From positions 248,001 through 312,000 of the forward strand of contig MARA01000022.1 of assembly GCA_001792895.1 (NCBI GenBank): a DNA stretch of 64,000 nucleotides. Direction: 5' to 3'. This stretch comes from Lentinus brumalis. Taxonomy: Eukaryota > Basidiomycota > Agaricomycetes > Polyporales > Polyporaceae. The notes under the pieces are model-generated. The model saw only the letters and a list, made by a program, of their open reading frames with translations, did not search any database and was not told the origin of the DNA. Every line of letters starts with the position of its first letter. The first letter of the stretch is position 1. Both the position numbers and the translations under genes were made by a program. Below are positions 37,161 through 50,033 of this stretch, in pieces.

Positions 37161-37583
37161 AGCTCTGGGCGGATCTATGGAGGAAAGCCATACATGTACC
37201 AACCAGGATCTATCGGAATTGCCTCGCACTAGTTACGTACTTGCTCCAACCTCTGGTCTCTCGGGGTACATAAGTAACTCGCACAACTCACAGCACGTAT
37301 CATGCACTTCTCACATTTGCAGCAGTCCAGACATCTCGGATTGAGATGACGGGGCGGATAATCACGGCGCACGGATTTGCTTCGCGGTGCTGCAAGAACA
37401 ATCTATGTACATACTTAGGTGAGGCAGTCACCAGCGTAAATTGGTGGAGATATTGCCGTCTGCCGCACGTCATCATTATTCATATGCGAGTACGCCGATC
37501 ATCGATGGTTCATCGCGCATGATCAACGTGAGGCTCACGTCGCAGCTTGTGAACGGGACAAAAATTACAGAGATTGATGTGGT
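37161..37583. other. Intergenic between Argonaute and tRNA
   Basis: 3' flank of Argonaute and of the tRNA. No open frame or repeat of note. Confidence 0.5.
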
Positions 37584-37655
37584 TGGACATTCAGGGGATT
37601 GAACCCTGGACCTCACGCATGCGAAGCGTGCGCGCTACCACTGTGCCAAATGCCC
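37584..37655 (-). tRNA. tRNA-Ala (anticodon CGC)
   Basis: On the minus strand the 72-nt sequence folds as a tRNA. The acceptor stem GGGCATT pairs with AATGTCC and includes the G3:U70 pair that defines alanine tRNAs. The anticodon stem CACGC/GCGTG closes loop TTCGCAT (anticodon CGC, reads GCG), and the T stem CAGGG/CCCTG closes TTCAATC. The D stem has one mismatch, the discriminator base is A, and there is no intron. Internal A and B boxes are recognisable (TGGCACAGTGG, GGTTCAATC). It lies 118 bp beyond the 3' end of the P450 gene. Confidence 0.92.
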
Positions 37656-37773
37656 ATGGCAAGTGACGTATTGTATGTTATTAGATCCCAAATAGGTCTC
37701 GAAGGCCTTGGCACAGTGTTCACCATAACCCAGACACCCGCTTTCGCCGAAAATGGAAGTCTAAGCGCAACCA

Positions 37774-40088
37774 TCACTGCCATTTCCCCAACCGATCCTT
37801 CGTACCCTCCCACTCCCTCAGTAGACACTCTGCGACCTTGATTGTCCTGGGCTTAACCATGCACCTGAAACTGACTGGCTTTGAGTTGAAACCATTCGTG
37901 AAGTCCCAGCGGTCCGGGAGTATCTCTTCACCGTGCTGGTCCGTCGCCGGAAGGATATCGAAAGCCCAGAGGATCCTTGCTATGGCGATATACAGCGAGT
38001 TAGCCGCGAGATGCATGCCGACGCATATCCTCCTGCCGAACCCGAAGGGAAGCTCGAAGTCTCGCAATCGGGGGTTGTCGGTCTCGAGAAAGCGTTCCGG
38101 CCGAAATTCGTCTGGGGACGGGAACATGACGGGGTCGTGCATGATCCCACTGATGATCTATCAGAAGAAAATATGACTCTTAATGCTGAAGGTGCTCACG
38201 CTAAATTGGCGAAGACTGTGGATCCTTTCGGGATATACCTACACATTTGCGTGGTCAGTGTGAGGGTGTACATATGGACGTCCACGTTCACACTTACATT
38301 CCCTGGTACACGTCGTCTTCGGTGACGGCGTGAGGCGTTCCACCCAAGGCAGCGATGGGGCGCCATCGCAGTGTCTCGTTAATCAGAGCTTGAATGTATG
38401 GGAGTTTCTCGCGATCTCGGTAGTCGGGTGAACGATCCTGGCCCACGACGGTGTCCAGCTCTGCTTGAGCCTTTCGCATAACGTCAGGGTAATGCAGCAT
38501 CGCAACTGCAGAAGTATATCAGTCAGGCCGGACAGAATAGAAGACAGAACGTACGAAAGAAGACGCAGAGCGTTCCCGCAGTCTGCACTCGATGGTGAGT
38601 ATCAATGTTGCTGCACAACACAACGACTTACTGTCTCAATGCCGGCACCAAACGGCGAAGAAACCGCGTAAGCGATCTCGAGATCCGACATTCCGTTCTT
38701 CTCTTGTTCGTTGATCGTTTGGGACGTCAAACAGTCTGGTGCTGTGCCGTCGGCCATCCTCTTCTTCACGTCTGATAGAAGACTTGTCAGGAGCGCTATG
38801 TCCCTTTGGCGACGTTCTTCGGGTTCACGTCGAAACCATTGTAAAGACCGCTGTCCCTTGCGTCAGGACAATACATGACGAGCAGCGTCAGCGTGCTCGT
38901 GCTTACAGGAAGTTCCAGCAGCCATGGCCAAGACTCCACAAGATACTTGCCAGGGATACTGCAGACGTCGTCAGCGCACGACTCACAATGGTATGCTGTA
39001 GCTTTGGGAACACGCTCACTTCACACTAAGAGGATGCCAATCTCAAGCAATCAGCGGTGCTGACGAGAGAGCATGAACTACACACGTGCCTTGTGAGGTC
39101 TGGACGTTGCGTGTTAGCTTCGCTGTGGCTAGGCGTTGATGAGACATCAACTCACAGTCCATCGCTTCCATGTTCTCCTTGACAATCCACTCATCGACGC
39201 TCTCCACCCGCCGACCGTATGTGACAGACGTGGCGATACTCGCGGCAAATCTTTTCATTGTAAATGTCGATAACTTGAGCCCGCACGCCTCATCGCACAT
39301 ACCTTTGCAGATGACGCTCGTAATTTTCCGGGTCCGTGAGAAGCTCGTGCAGCAGAACTATGCACTCGAGCGACTGTATTTCCTTGTAGTCATCGGCTCG
39401 TCTTGCATGGAAACCCGAGTGGAGAACCTGTATTGACGAATAGAGTGAGAGATAGACACGCGGCGTGCGAGGCGCGGCTCATCATCGTACCTTGCGCCAT
39501 TTCCGCCACCGTTCGTTGGCATTTGGCAACATCAGCCCCCGCATGTTGTCAGAGAGAATCTCGCCGCTGCGTTGTGTTAGCAGCGTGGGGTGCAGGCTGA
39601 GATCAACCACTCACGCTACAACGAACCGCGGGCGACTCGAATAGATGTTCGACCGCTTTTCCAGCAGATCCCATGCTGCTTGCGCTGTTCCAAGCACTGC
39701 GATCGTTGAGATTCCAGTAGTTGAAGACCTATCTTAAAGACTCCTCACCTATGACCGGGGTGCTTCCGAGGTGCAAGGAGAAGATAGGGCCTAGACCGGA
39801 TTTCATAAGCATAGGCGAGGCATATGAGTGGTCCTCTGTGCACATACCGTACTCTTTGCTCCACTCGGCGAATTTGCGCCATGGCTTAATTGTCGGAACT
39901 TGGTGCTTGTTCCCGATCAACGGGAGCCCGCGCGGTCCCGGAGGCATGTGCCGCCTGCGCACATGTTGTCTGACCACTACAAAAGCTAGCAAGCCGAAGA
40001 GCAGCGGTAAAGCATTACGAAGGACGAAGCGGGCGACCGCGATGCTCAGGGAGCTCAGGTCTTCTGAAAGGTCGTCGAACAGCGTCAT
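37774..40088 (-). CDS. Cytochrome P450 monooxygenase
   Basis: Many-exon gene (about ten or more) on the minus strand, roughly 500 residues. The ATG at 40088 (MTLFDDLSED) is used because the in-frame codon further up is GTG. A membrane anchor (ALPLLFGLLAFVVV) is followed by the proline hinge MPPGPRGLPLIGN. Later landmarks: GPIFSLHLGSTPVI, RPRFVVAGEILSDNMRGLML, oxygen-binding helix FGAGIETTAGT, KLPYIQALINETLRWRP (ExxR), DDVYQGMYIPKGSTVFAN, DEFRPERF and heme-binding FGFGRRICVGMHLA. The residue after the heme cysteine is Val where most fungal P450s have Pro. The overall type resembles the fungal enzymes annotated as O-methylsterigmatocystin oxidoreductase-like, a loose label. Endoplasmic reticulum; substrate unknown. 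No other secondary-metabolite genes lie nearby. Confidence 0.9.
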
Positions 40089-40470
40089 GAGCGAGCAGGA
40101 CAAGGAGCGGACGGAAGCGAGACTCACTCGCAGTAGGGCCTATATAGCGTCCGCGAGATGCTCACGGGAACAGGGGGCAAGGTGTATTGTTAGCGTCAGA
40201 GAGAAGGTCCAACGTACAGTTGTGCGGCTTCGAGGAGTTCCCGTGGGAAGAGACGTCGCAAGAGATGTCTCATGATTCGTTCACTTACGAAAGGCGGTAT
40301 CGCTTTGTCCAGAGTTCAGAGGAAGTCAAGATCTTCACGCTAGCAGTAAGTCCGTTCGGTATCTTCAAGCCCTTAGATATCTGTGCCGCTGAGCACTGAT
40401 GCACGGTGACGCGGTAGACTCGCCTACTCGTACGTGTAGTACGAGTACACCCTTCCCTTCCTTCGATCCT
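40089..40470. other. Intergenic, no gene seen
   Basis: Promoter of the P450 gene and 3' flank of the M20 peptidase gene. Nothing distinctive. Confidence 0.5.
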
Positions 40471-42500
40471 TCACTTTGCCGTCTCCGCCTCCAGCTTCCG
40501 CAAGCGAAGATCTTTTTGGAAAGTGTCCTTCACCTAATGCGAAGTTCCCATCACCTCTTAGCACGCCGCGAGATCAATCTCTGAGACATACCTTCTGGGA
40601 GAAGTCGTCGTCAGTGAGAAGACGCATTCCTGTTGCTGCCAAAGCCTTGGAGACGTTCAGCATCGCCTGGTGGGCTTCCTTCGTCGCTGCCGCATCCGTG
40701 AACTCCCGAGTATGGTTGCTACCCGTGGTAGGGATCGCTGCAGTCAACGACAATTAGATGTCATTAAGACACGATTCAGTATTAGACGCACCGAAAGAGG
40801 GATGGATGGACGGAAGTGCTAGACAGTCGTTGATGTAAGACGCTATCACTGGAGTCGGGGCTGGTATAACGTCTCACCATACGTTACATTGCCCTGTTAC
40901 ACTGAGATGAACATAATCCACGCTGGCTCGAGTGAAAAGACTTACAAAGTCTGTAGAAGCGGACTGGATCCCATATTTGTAGTCGACCGGTCCATAATTC
41001 TTGGAGTACACATCCGCCGCCTCGTCACCTACAAACATGGATATTTACTCTATGAGGCGAGGGCTGGCGAGGGAGAACACATACTCAGCGCTTTGTTCTG
41101 TCTGATGTCGAATGTAGAGCCAGTGAACTGCACGTCCACCTTTGTTCCCGTAGCAAGCGCTGCAGCCCTGATAGACTAACGGTTCAGTGTTAGAGAACTC
41201 AAGGGGATTGTGTACACGCACTCGAAGCAAGCAACGACGCGCTTGACGGCGGCTTGAACCTCCGCACGAGTCGGTGCACGTACGTACCAGCTATGAGAAG
41301 ACAATATGTCTATGTGCGAGCTTGTAAAGGGAGCTCGGGACATACATACTTCATCTGGGCATAATCAGGTATAACTGGGAGATGTGGTTGAGTTGCCGAC
41401 TTCAGCGGAGGTACGGAAGAACTGACTGTTCGGAGTCCAGTCTTTGCCCTCAAAGATGCCATGGACCCGATGCGTGGGCTTCAGTTGCTGTCGCAGGAGA
41501 GAGATATTTGTGTAAGCGAGTACGGCTGCATCAAGAGCGTTTTGCCCCTCCCAAGGGGACAACGCAGCATGCGCGCTATATGCAGTTGTTCTCGTCAGCT
41601 AGCTTCAAATCGTATATAAGTAAGTAATGTGACTCACGTATGACCTCGGTACTCGACAGTGATACGTTGCAGAGCTAGACAACTGCTCAAACTCAGGGAG
41701 TGCGGTGGTCCAGGAGCGGGATGGCACCTATGCACAGGTCATCGTCGTCAGTCCCCAACAGTCGACGATGATCGGAACGACACGTACATGACGCATGCAT
41801 CCATGCCTTCGTAAGCGCCCTTGTCGAGGAGAATGAGTTTTCCTCCTCCGCCTTCTTCAGCTGTAATTGTGAGGATTGCGAGAGTCATTCAAAGTGACCA
41901 CGTCCAGAGAGCATACTTACCTGGTGTGCCGAGGAGGACGACTGTCCCTGAGATGTCAAATTTTTGCAGAGCCGCCTTTACCGCGCAGGCAACTGCTACG
42001 CCCGCGGTCGCAATTAGGTTATGCCCGCAAGCATGCCCGATGCCAGGTAGGGCGTCCATCTCTGAGTTGACACCAAGCGTGCGTCCGCCAGTCCCATGCG
42101 TGTACGTCGCGACCCACGCCGTCTCCAAGAGGTGATGCCGAGCGACATTGAATCCTTGCTTCTCTACGAAGCCCGTCAGGACATCATGAGCATGACTGAA
42201 GCTGAGTCAGCTAACGTCTACATAGATCAAAGGAGTCTGTTACGCACCGTTCCTCGAACCTCAGTTCGGGGTGGTCTGTTGCAACACAATCAGCCGAGCT
42301 TCAACTGGTGTTGGGAATCTCATACCATGAATATCCTGGCTCAACTCGAATAGCTCTTTGTCTAGAGTCGCGATAGTAGAGGATATATACTCGAGATACT
42401 CGGGATTGTAGATGGCGCCCTGCTCGATGTGATCAGCACGGTCGGGGTATGCACCCTTGTCTCCCGGTTGCCAGAAGAGATCAGCAGCGTTCTGAGCCAT
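40471..42500 (-). CDS. M20-family metallopeptidase/amidohydrolase (PM20D2-like)
   Basis: Multi-exon gene on the minus strand starting [14 protein letters not shown] at 42500 and ending ETAK at 40471, about 430-450 residues. Known role of the family: zinc-dependent hydrolysis of small peptides or N-acyl amino acids. Landmarks in order: [49 protein letters not shown] (metal ligands), a later [15 protein letters not shown] with the catalytic glutamate, [26 protein letters not shown] (lid dimer domain), [12 protein letters not shown] and [14 protein letters not shown]. Several short exons in the C-terminal half. Product probably cytosolic; no signal peptide. No disruption seen. Confidence 0.9.
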
Positions 42501-42812
42501 GATGGTGGTAGCGAAGCAAGAGGGATGCAGCCATGTTGACAACAGATCTGGTCTTATACTGGAGCTTCGCGGCATACTCAGGTAGGAGCACGCTGCACAA
42601 GGTTCAAGTCAGATCATGAGGACTACTTATCTTATCTGGCATGGAGATGCGGTCCGCCGCGAATCTGGCTTGTCTTCCTGTTGAACCTGATTAATTAAAG
42701 TGTTGCAACTTGCCGCAACCTCCACGTCCCAAGCACGAATGATCAGCTGGATATCCAAAGCATATGGTACACAATATGTGAAAGTAACCGAGATCTAGAG
42801 CTACAGTATAGT
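42501..42812. other. Short intergenic region
   Basis: 312 bp between the M20 peptidase start and the Vps15 stop; promoter of the peptidase. Nothing distinctive. Confidence 0.45.
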
Positions 42813-45800
42813 TCATGTCTGATCGAAAGCCTCCACCCTCCAAACCTTGATGACCCCCGCGCGATCGCCACTGACAAGGCCGCCGCGGAAGGGTGAATCT
42901 ATACAAGCCAGAGCAGTGATGGTATCTTGATGCCCCTTCAAGAGGTTCTGTTGGTTGTGGTTGATGAGCGAAAGCCGCTGCGGAGGACGGTCGCGCTGGC
43001 TCGCTGAGTGCGTCGTGGACCAGCTCTCGATGTACGAAGATGCGTTCCCTGAAGGCGCGCGAATGGAACTGGAGGAAAAGTCCTTAGTTTGCACCGCAGG
43101 GAGACTGCCTGCAAGACGCACCTGTATGTGGGTTTGTCGCTTTCGACCTCACTCCCGCTCAGGACTACAGACCGTTCCGGCCGACCGAGATCCCAGTAGC
43201 GAAGCTTGCAATCCTCCGAGCCAGTAATCAAGAATCCTTTGCCAGACGAACGAGAAGACTTCGAGTCGAGCTCAGCCATATGCGATCGGTGCACGACTGT
43301 GTGCCCACCGAACTCTGCACCCGCAACGATCGCGCGAATATCCGGGAACGGTGGTTGCGGCGTGTCCATGCGAGCGGGGTCCATTCCAATGTACGCCGGT
43401 GGCCGAGCAACGCCGTCCAGCGAAGAACTCTCCTGTCGAGCACGAACGAGCGCAGCAATGGCAGCAGCGGGATCCATCTCAGCGTCGTCCACGCTGACCT
43501 CCTTCGGCTCCTCCGCAGCTTCGGACGCATTGACGACCGCTCTTGTGGAGAACGTCTCAATCAGTGTCGCGTTCTCGATGTCCCAGACCTCCAGAAGAGT
43601 ATGCGACGGGCTCTCCAAAACGCTCTTCGGAGTCTCCACGGCGACGACGACCCACTTGCCCTTGCCCTTGGTCGGGTGCACGACCACCTGGTACACGCGG
43701 CCGAAGCGTCCTTTCAAAGATGGGCCGACTTTCCAGCTCTTGATGAGGATACCGAAGCGTATATCCCAAAGAGACAGTACGCCTGTCGACGTCCCGCAGA
43801 TCACCCAGGTCCGCTTCCGATCCAGACAGATGCACGTAATCGGCCCATGATGTCGAGGGTTCTCCATCCGCTGGAGGGAGCGCATAGTGCGGAGATCTAG
43901 AATGGTGATCACGGAGTGGGTAGTGGCAAAGATGAGGTTTGACGAGGTATCTGGACGAACACAGTATCAGTCGAGGTCCAAGGAAGTAAGTCTGTGAACT
44001 TGCCTGTAGAGTAGTGCATCATGCTGGTGATGTACTCTCCTGGGGTATCAACCCGATGCTCCCGAACGACCTGGAGCTTGCTGTACTTGGGAAGTGTCCC
44101 GCTCTGGCTCACATGTACCCGGACGATATGCAGGCTCCCATCGTCGGCTGCGCTCGCGAAGCAGTGCAAGCCTTCGAGCATGCATACACACTTGACCCGA
44201 GCATGATGCTGATTGTATGTGTGTCGCGGCTTGCTAGTCACGTTCCGCTCCAACCGTGCGGTGTCCCAAACCTTCACAGTCTTGTCATCGGACGAGGACA
44301 CGAAGAACATGTGGTCGGGAGATACGGCGATGCCGGTGATCGCCTCCGAGTGCGAATTAAAGTGCGCGATGAGGGACGCCTCTAAGCGGCGCGCGCTCCC
44401 GTCCCGCGGCATAAAGCTGTGGCGCGCAGCATTCCGTCGGCGAACCGGCCCTTCATGTACCCTAGGCCCAAAGTCATTCTGCAGATCGCGGTTATTGTCG
44501 AGGTACAGATGCTCGAGGAGGTTGCTGATGCCAGGTTCTTGCCCATCTATGACATGCAACGTGAGTGACTCGATACTTTGAGGCGGCAAGCGATTGAGCT
44601 CACCATAACTTGATATTGGGACAATTGACGGAAGACGCGGTCGGTCCTGACCTCGAATCGTGCCAGCGACCGACACAGGTGAAGTCCTGCCAGACGGCGA
44701 CTGCGATCCTTCCGAGAGCATCTGGGCATGAGCCTCCAGCAAACCCGTCGCGCTCGCCTTGGAAGACCCAACCGCAGGTGCGGCCTTCTGCCCGTCTCCG
44801 ATCGGGAAGCGATGCATAGCACGCAAGGCCGACGAGTTCGTCGTCGAGTTCGTTGACTCCGCCGGGCTGCCTGGCCGCTCAATCGGCGGCAGATCATTGG
44901 GCGCATGCGAAGGGGGCAATCCAGTGTCCGCAGAGAGCGGGTGTGGAACAGGACTGCGGGGCTCCCGAGAACCAGGTACCCCAAGGCTATTTGCAGAGTT
45001 GTTGATGAGAGCAAGTCGCCGTCGCAGATCCTCGAACGGTGCGCCCGTAGACGTAGGTCCATGGTCGATGCTCAGAGTACGGTGTGTGCGAGGCGTGCCA
45101 GGCGATCGGACAGTCATCTCCGAGCTCATTCGATGTGCGGTCATCCGTGACGGCCGTCCATCGGAGTCAGGCGTGCGCAAGAAGACAGTCTGCGGCACGA
45201 CGCCAAGCTTCTGCAATTCGATCGTAGTCGTCACCTTGAGTGCGTCTGACTCGACCTCGACGCTGACTCGTGAGGCGAAGCTGTATATGGTTCACGTCTG
45301 AGTGCGAAGATGAAGAGATGTGGATGCTCGGATGCGTACCTGGAGATCGCGCGCGCCAACTTGACGATATAGTCCTTCATGGCTTGCAACTTGGCTTCCT
45401 CGGTCGAAGTCATCCCGAGTTTCTGAAGTCTCGCTATCTGGGCTTCATCCCTGCATCCCGACATGTAAGTGATAGGAAATGGCACACACAGCGATCCACT
45501 TACTCCTCCGATCTGGCACGGGAGGACGCTGTCCCAGTTTGTCTGACTGTGGCCATGCTCTCCCGAGGTGACTCAGACTTCGTGCTTCGGTGTGACCGCC
45601 AAAAGTTGGTCTTGTCGGCCTTCATAGCCCATTGTACCGCGGCCTCAAAGATGTCTCGCGCCAGCTAGCGAATCAAACGAGTCATCAGAGAATGCGGGCC
45701 TGCTGAGCAGTAGTTGACATACCGGGGGCTTCAGTGCTATCAGTAGGGACTTCTCATCTACTTCTCGGACGTCCGACCGGAGGAGGTGCCGCAGAGACGG

Positions 45801-48612
45801 ATAGAGGATGCACCACACGTCACTCGGAGGCAGGTGCTTCGCAGCCGACGCGATGAAAGCCGCAGCGGCTTCGATTTCAGAGATGAGCGTGTCAGTATCC
45901 ACCACAGGGGTTCACTGCTGCGTTTCGGATACGCACCTTGCCTTATCCATATATTCGGGTGATAGAGGAACCCCAGTGTTGCACTCATGAGTTCCCATAT
46001 CCGCATCTTCTGGAACAGCCCCAATTCGCAGAGATTAGTCAGGGACGCTAGGACCTTCGCGACCACAGTCTCTTCGACATCTGTCAGGAGCTCTAGTCAG
46101 TATGACTCAACACTACGCGATACTCAACTGCGTGCGTACCAGATAGGGCTTGGATCATCAGCGGCAGAATGTATTCCTCAAGGCTGCGGCCACCAGCACA
46201 TGCGGCCACGTCGACGATGCTGTCGAAGAACGCATACCGCAGCAGCCAGTCGCGGTCGTTGAGATATGTGATCATATGGCTCAGCAGCACGTCATTCGTC
46301 TTCTGTCGTCCAAGGAAGATGCACAGGGATGATATGTTGTGGAGGACTGCACGCTTCACGACACTGGACGGGTCGACCAGCAGTGTGGCGAGATGCTCTT
46401 CTATGCTGTTCTGGAGGTCGTTCATGCTCGCATCGTATGAGACCTGCTAAAGAATCAGTATCAGTGGGGATGATTGAGAAGTAATCGGAAGCGCATACCT
46501 CAAAGTGGGCCTCGTCATATTCCTGCGTGTCCGGCGACAGCTTGTAAGAGCCGTGGGCCTTGAGTGCCTGCCCCATCTCCAGGTATCGCACCGCCGTATC
46601 CGCGAGCGGCACGATGAGCTGCGCGTACATGCAGCGGACCAGTACCTCCGGGTCGCGCACCAGGTGGGCTATGGCGGGGATGATGTACTCCGGGAATATG
46701 GCCGCATTCGACGGCGTGATAACAGTGACAAGCATCAAGACTTGCATCAGAGTGCGAAGTGCGGCCGCTCGGACGATGGCCGCGTCGTCGTGCAGGAGGT
46801 CCACTATGTATGGCACCATCCGGTCAAGCTTGGCCTCGTCGGTGAGGTGGGACGAGAGCGCAAGGAAGACGTCCAGAGCGCGGACCTTCGAGCTCGGGAG
46901 GTAGCAGTTGCGGATGTTCGCGCACATGAGAGACAGGATGATGAGCGCAGGACCATCTGTAGCCCATGTCAGTTTATTCGAAAGCAGAGAGACGAAGGAT
47001 GTACCTTCGGCCGCCGCCCTCTTCCCTGCGGACCACGCACTATGTAGCTTGCTCTCGCGGTTCGGAATGTTGAGTTCGACAGGAAGCACATCCTGGGTGA
47101 CACACGTGAGGATAAGTTCTAAATGAGGGCACATTTCACCTACATGGAACGGGCGCGTTGAGACCAACTGAGGCGTATAGTCAACCTTCACGTCCATCAC
47201 CGTCTCCTCGGCCGTCTCATTGATAAGATATGGCTCGACGCTCTCATAATCGGCCCATATTCGTTCCATCCGGTGGTCAGAGTCGCTCGGTAGAGGATCA
47301 TTCGGCATGTCGCCGTTCAAGGCGGCACTGGACGATCCCGCGGGCACTGCGCCCTTGTGCGCGGATATAGTGGCCGTAGAAGGGCCAGCAGACGGAGTGG
47401 CGGAGGTGGAGAAGAGAGAGGGCGAGTTGACTTCATTCACGGACGAGACATAATTATGGAGGAACGAGTAAAAGCTCTCTGGGAAGACCGTCCCGCGGGA
47501 AGTGTGTAGCAGTGTATCGAACGTGGGTCGCGTCGAAGAGTCGATAGCGATCATTTGCTTGATCAGTTGCTGAGAGTGATAGTCTCAGTAGGAGCCGTGT
47601 CGCGGCGAAGAGCTATACTCACCCTCACACCGTCGTCCTCCACCGCGGTCAACTGGGTCTCGACCTTCAGTTCTCCTTCGCGATACTTGAAGAGCTCGCT
47701 AAGGGTGAACAACGGTTTGCCCTCCAAGAACAACTCCGCGATCACGCAGCCCGCGCTGAAGCAGTCCATCGCCTCCGTGACCTTCCCGTCGCGCTTCCCT
47801 TCGCCGTCCTCCGTGGCCAGCTTTGACTTCTTCGCGCTGATATCGGGATTCTCACTCGCGGTGTAGAAGCGTTCAGGAGCAATGTAGCAGGAGCGTCGAC
47901 CAGAGGTATCGAAGAAGAACGAGAAGTCAGAAGGGTCGTCCAGAGGGAGGTACGTCGGCTTGTACGACGCAAAGTCCGAGACATAGACCCAGTTCCAAGA
48001 CGTCACAAGGATGTTCTCCGACTTGATGTCGCCGTGCGAGACCTTGCGATTTCGCGCGTCGCGGAGGGCATTGAGTATCTGGAACGCGATCCACTTCTTC
48101 TCGACCAGGCTCAAGAATGGTCGCGTGCTTGTGCGCACATGAGCGGAAGTGGGGGTGATGTACATGTAGCGAACGCACCTTATTCTGTCGTAGAGGTTGC
48201 TCGCAACCCACTGTCGGATCACATATCCCGCTTTGTCCGTTTCCACAAACGACTGGTAGCCGTACACGTTGGGGATGTCCGCCAACGCCTCCCGTTCCAC
48301 TTCGCAATGTCAGTAGCAGCACTGCACATAGAAGTAGGCTACGCACTCTTCAGCCTCCTGTGGTACTTCCTCAAGCTCAGCCCCGGGTCCGGCTTGATGA
48401 ATATCTTGACCACCAGGTATCCATTCTTATGTCGACACTTTACTGTCTTGAGAAACCGAGCGGAGCCAAGACTAGAGGTAGATAGGTGATTTTAAACGAG
48501 AGAACGTTGCGCGAACTACATACCTTCGTTCATACACAACGTCTGCTCCCAGTTCAGCCACAAACGAGTCCAGCGCGCCGCTGGTACGCGTCAGGGATTG
48601 CGCGTTGCCCAT
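42813..48612 (-). CDS. VPS15: Vps15, regulatory protein kinase of the class III PI3-kinase
   Basis: Largest gene in the window, on the minus strand with about a dozen exons and roughly 1,600 residues. Known role: myristoylated partner that recruits and activates Vps34 on endosomes and autophagosomes. It starts MGNAQSLTRTS, a proper N-myristoylation site. The kinase-like domain has RFLKTVKCRHKNGYLVVKIF, VSHGDIKSENILVTSWNW and VYVSDFASYKPTYLP: the HGD aspartate is present and DFG is DFA, which is normal in Vps15. The HEAT-repeat middle contains FPEYIIPAIAHLVRDPEVLVRC and LADTAVRYLEMGQALKAHG. After an acidic, Ser/Pro-rich linker, WD40 repeats follow (LIAHFNSHSEAITGIAVS, KTVKVWDTARL, FLITGSEDCKLRYWDL) up to SGDRAGVIKVWRVEAF at the end. 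No frame break was noticed. Confidence 0.95.
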
Positions 48613-49273
48613 AGTTCAAATATCTGGCACTTCCAAGAAGATCATGAAGATAAGCGAGACGTGATCTTGAGAACTAGGAGGAGAGGTAGATGGTCGGGGG
48701 TCAAGCTGAAGTAGCCCATGATGGAAGCCCGGGGCGTCAGCGCTTCAGCTTGTAAGCCCGTACTTACAATGTTACCGAATAACACAGTCATAAGTGCTTA
48801 GCCAGCTTCCTGCCGCGAGCTAGCTACGAACAGCTCGTTGTCTCGTAGTGTCTGAAGCCCTCGTCACATCGGCGACGCCGCCGTCCCTAGTATATGCCGG
48901 TCCTCGTCCAACTGACCTCCTTTGAGCCACCCACGCGTTCAAAGCATGGAAACGATGTTTATACACATTAGAGCAATTGCCATGTACTAAAGGCGCAATG
49001 ACGGGACCACGGAAAGGAACGAGGGAGATTCGATATGCTACATTAATGTACCCTAGAGGAAGTAGTCACGTAGCGAATTGTGGGGAGGACCATCACGATA
49101 TTACAGCGCAAAGAACCGTCTATGGCATGAGATATCCCAAGTCCAAGTCCAAAGGGAAGAGACAGGGAGAGATAACGAAAGCAGAGTGGTGGACGTGACT
49201 GAACTGGATGTGGAGAACAATAACGGGAACGGAGTCAGGATAGCGAGTCGCCACTCGATCGGCGGCGGAAGGT
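48613..49273. other. Intergenic, no gene seen
   Basis: Promoter of Vps15 and 3' flank of the first small heat-shock gene. No supported open frame. Confidence 0.5.
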
Positions 49274-50033
49274 TCACATTCCGGAAGTGATGTTGCTCGG
49301 GTGCAGGGTGGTGGTATGGGTATGGGAAGGATGATGGGCCGCAGGCTGTTGTTCCACTAGGAGGGAAGCAGGGTCCCGCGGCCAGGAAATCGTCAACATG
49401 CCTTCAACGAGGATGCTGCGGACATGTACAGCCTGTCAGGACAGGAAAGTCAGCCGGCGGAACAAACTGGATACGCTACTAGTCAGACTCACGTTGACAC
49501 CAGCTGGCAAGGTGATCTCCCGCCGGAACTTGCCATACTTGAGCTCGCGCACGGGGTACAACGCGAGAGTGGCGGTCTCCGACTCAGCGTCCGCGCTCGG
49601 CTCCGAGGACGCGTTCGCGCTTGCGCTGCCGCCGATGTGGAGATGAGGCCCGGTGCGCTCGCCCTCAACGATCAGGCGACCATGCTCTATGCGCACGGAC
49701 AGATGCTCGGCCTTCATGCCGGGAACCTCGAGCATGGCGGTGATGTGTGGGTTGGCCGGATCATCGTACAAGTCCATCCTGAGAGAAGACCGTATATGTC
49801 AGAGCTCGCGCTTGAAGAGCCTAGGGTGAGACGTGGACGTACCTAGGCATGAAGACACCCGATCTCTTCTGCTGCATCCGCTGCCTCTGCAGCTCGAGGT
49901 ACGCTCGGGCCAGCATGCGGTCCAGGTCGCGGTACCGCGGGTCCTCCTTCTGCGCCTGCATCAGCTTCTGCACCTTCGTCGACGCCGCGCGGAAATTCGG
50001 GTATGCTGAGAGTGTTGTGTACTGAGGAGACAT
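49274..50033 (-). CDS. Small heat-shock protein (Hsp20/alpha-crystallin), copy 1
   Basis: Three exons (49843-50033, 49493-49778, 49274-49432) give 211 residues. Known role: ATP-independent holdase chaperone. The N-terminal part (MSPQYTTLSAY) is helical and basic with a REDLD-like LDRMLARAYLELQRQR stretch. The crystallin domain follows: MDLYDDPANPHITAMLEVPGM, RLIVEGERTG, a polar insert of about 30 residues, LKYGKFRREITLPAGVN and EGMLTISWPR. The insert between the two halves replaces the usual short loop. The start at 50033 is preferred to an ATG at 50079, because the TATA box (50097-50104) would put transcription start below 50079 and the upper ATG is in another frame. Confidence 0.87.

Noticed and set aside
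43909..48346. Separate genes for the HEAT and WD40 parts of Vps15
   Set aside because: Exons connect in phase and order exactly as in one Vps15 protein; no promoter or extra start is needed.
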